Assembly (NCBI GenBank): GCA_019247975.1
Contig: JAFBAD010000037.1
Location: 1 to 13,545, forward strand
Length of the DNA stretch: 13,545 nt
Source: Acidimicrobiia bacterium
Lineage (GTDB): Bacteria > Actinomycetota > Acidimicrobiia > Acidimicrobiales > Iamiaceae
Direction: 5' to 3'
In this document: positions 13,432 through 13,545 of the stretch, piece by piece
Numbering within the stretch: position 1 is the stretch's first letter
Layout: every line of letters starts with the position of its first letter
Notes under the pieces: model-generated
What the model saw: only the letters and a program-made list of their open reading frames with translations
The model's database searches: none
What the model was told of the DNA's origin: nothing
Program-made: the position numbers and the translations under genes

Positions 13432-13545
13432 GCGTTCATGTCCACCGCGTTGACGCGGGTCGGCCGCACCGTCACGACGACGCGATGGTCGCCGGGGCCG
13501 TCGTGCTCCCGGAGATCGGCTTCGTACTTCGCGCCGACGCGGTCC
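13428..13545 (-). CDS. 3' end of an unidentified gene, cut by the window edge
   Basis: The last 38 codons of a minus-strand frame enter from beyond the window and stop at TGA 13428-13430. The visible peptide reads DRVGAKYEADLREHDGPGD, then HRVVVTVRPTRVNAVDMNA. Its acidic helix followed by a Val-rich strand and Arg-Pro turn looks like real coding sequence and recalls the C-termini of pyridoxamine-phosphate-oxidase-like (split-barrel flavin or F420) proteins. That assignment is a weak guess. The TTGA overlap with the SDR start suggests one operon. Confidence 0.5.
   Translation of the reverse strand, partial: DRVGAKYEADLREHDGPGDHRVVVTVRPTRVNAVDMNA

Noticed and set aside
1..13545. Search by eye for tRNA/rRNA genes, CRISPR repeats, insertion-sequence ends, integrase or phage genes and toxin-antitoxin pairs
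   Set aside because: No spaced direct repeats, terminal inverted repeats, transposase motifs or RNA-gene signatures were seen; short repeats are limited to the promoter regions described.

Overview
This is a gene-dense, very GC-rich window (around 70% G+C by eye). Starts are mixed ATG/GTG/TTG, and several gene joins are 4-bp overlaps. The content (LuxR-family LAL regulator, LmrA/YxaF-type TetR regulator, Ala/Arg-rich proteins, secreted FG-GAP protein) points to an actinobacterium. An Acidimicrobiia-like soil or aquatic lineage is my guess, with low confidence. I see no rRNA or tRNA gene, CRISPR array, insertion sequence or prophage. No stretch over 300 bases lacks a gene.

Layout. (1) 1-2000: an asparagine-synthase-like ATP-pyrophosphatase protein that probably runs in from before the window, converging with a small four-helix membrane protein. 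(2) 2001-3825: a TetR regulator of the LmrA/YxaF type, divergent from the membrane protein and followed, with a 98-bp overlap, by an Old Yellow Enzyme-family oxidoreductase that carries a C-terminal cysteine cluster. Two tandem palindromes fill the divergent promoter and are the clearest regulatory signal in the window. (3) 7424-3880, minus strand: a sulfonate/sulfate-ester type uptake and desulfonation operon in the order binding lipoprotein, permease, ATPase, TauD-family dioxygenase. Two GTGA/ATGA overlaps link the first three genes. It probably imports an organosulfur compound and releases sulfite or sulfate from it in the cytoplasm. (4) 10072-7523, minus strand: a large LAL-type LuxR regulator just upstream of, and on the same strand as, the sulfonate operon. 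(5) 10154-11710: a secreted seven-repeat FG-GAP beta-propeller, divergent from the LuxR gene across an 81-bp gap that holds a TACGTA-based inverted repeat. A strong hairpin follows the gene. (6) 11797-13545: an alpha/beta hydrolase converging with an SDR oxidoreductase. The SDR gene appears coupled, through a TTGA overlap, to the end of a further minus-strand gene cut by the window edge.

Nothing here amounts to a clearly new system. The most useful leads are the paired palindromes of the TetR/OYE/membrane-protein locus, the TauD homologue with altered substrate-contact positions, the self-closing repeat layout of the FG-GAP protein, and the LAL regulator next to a sulfur-scavenging operon.
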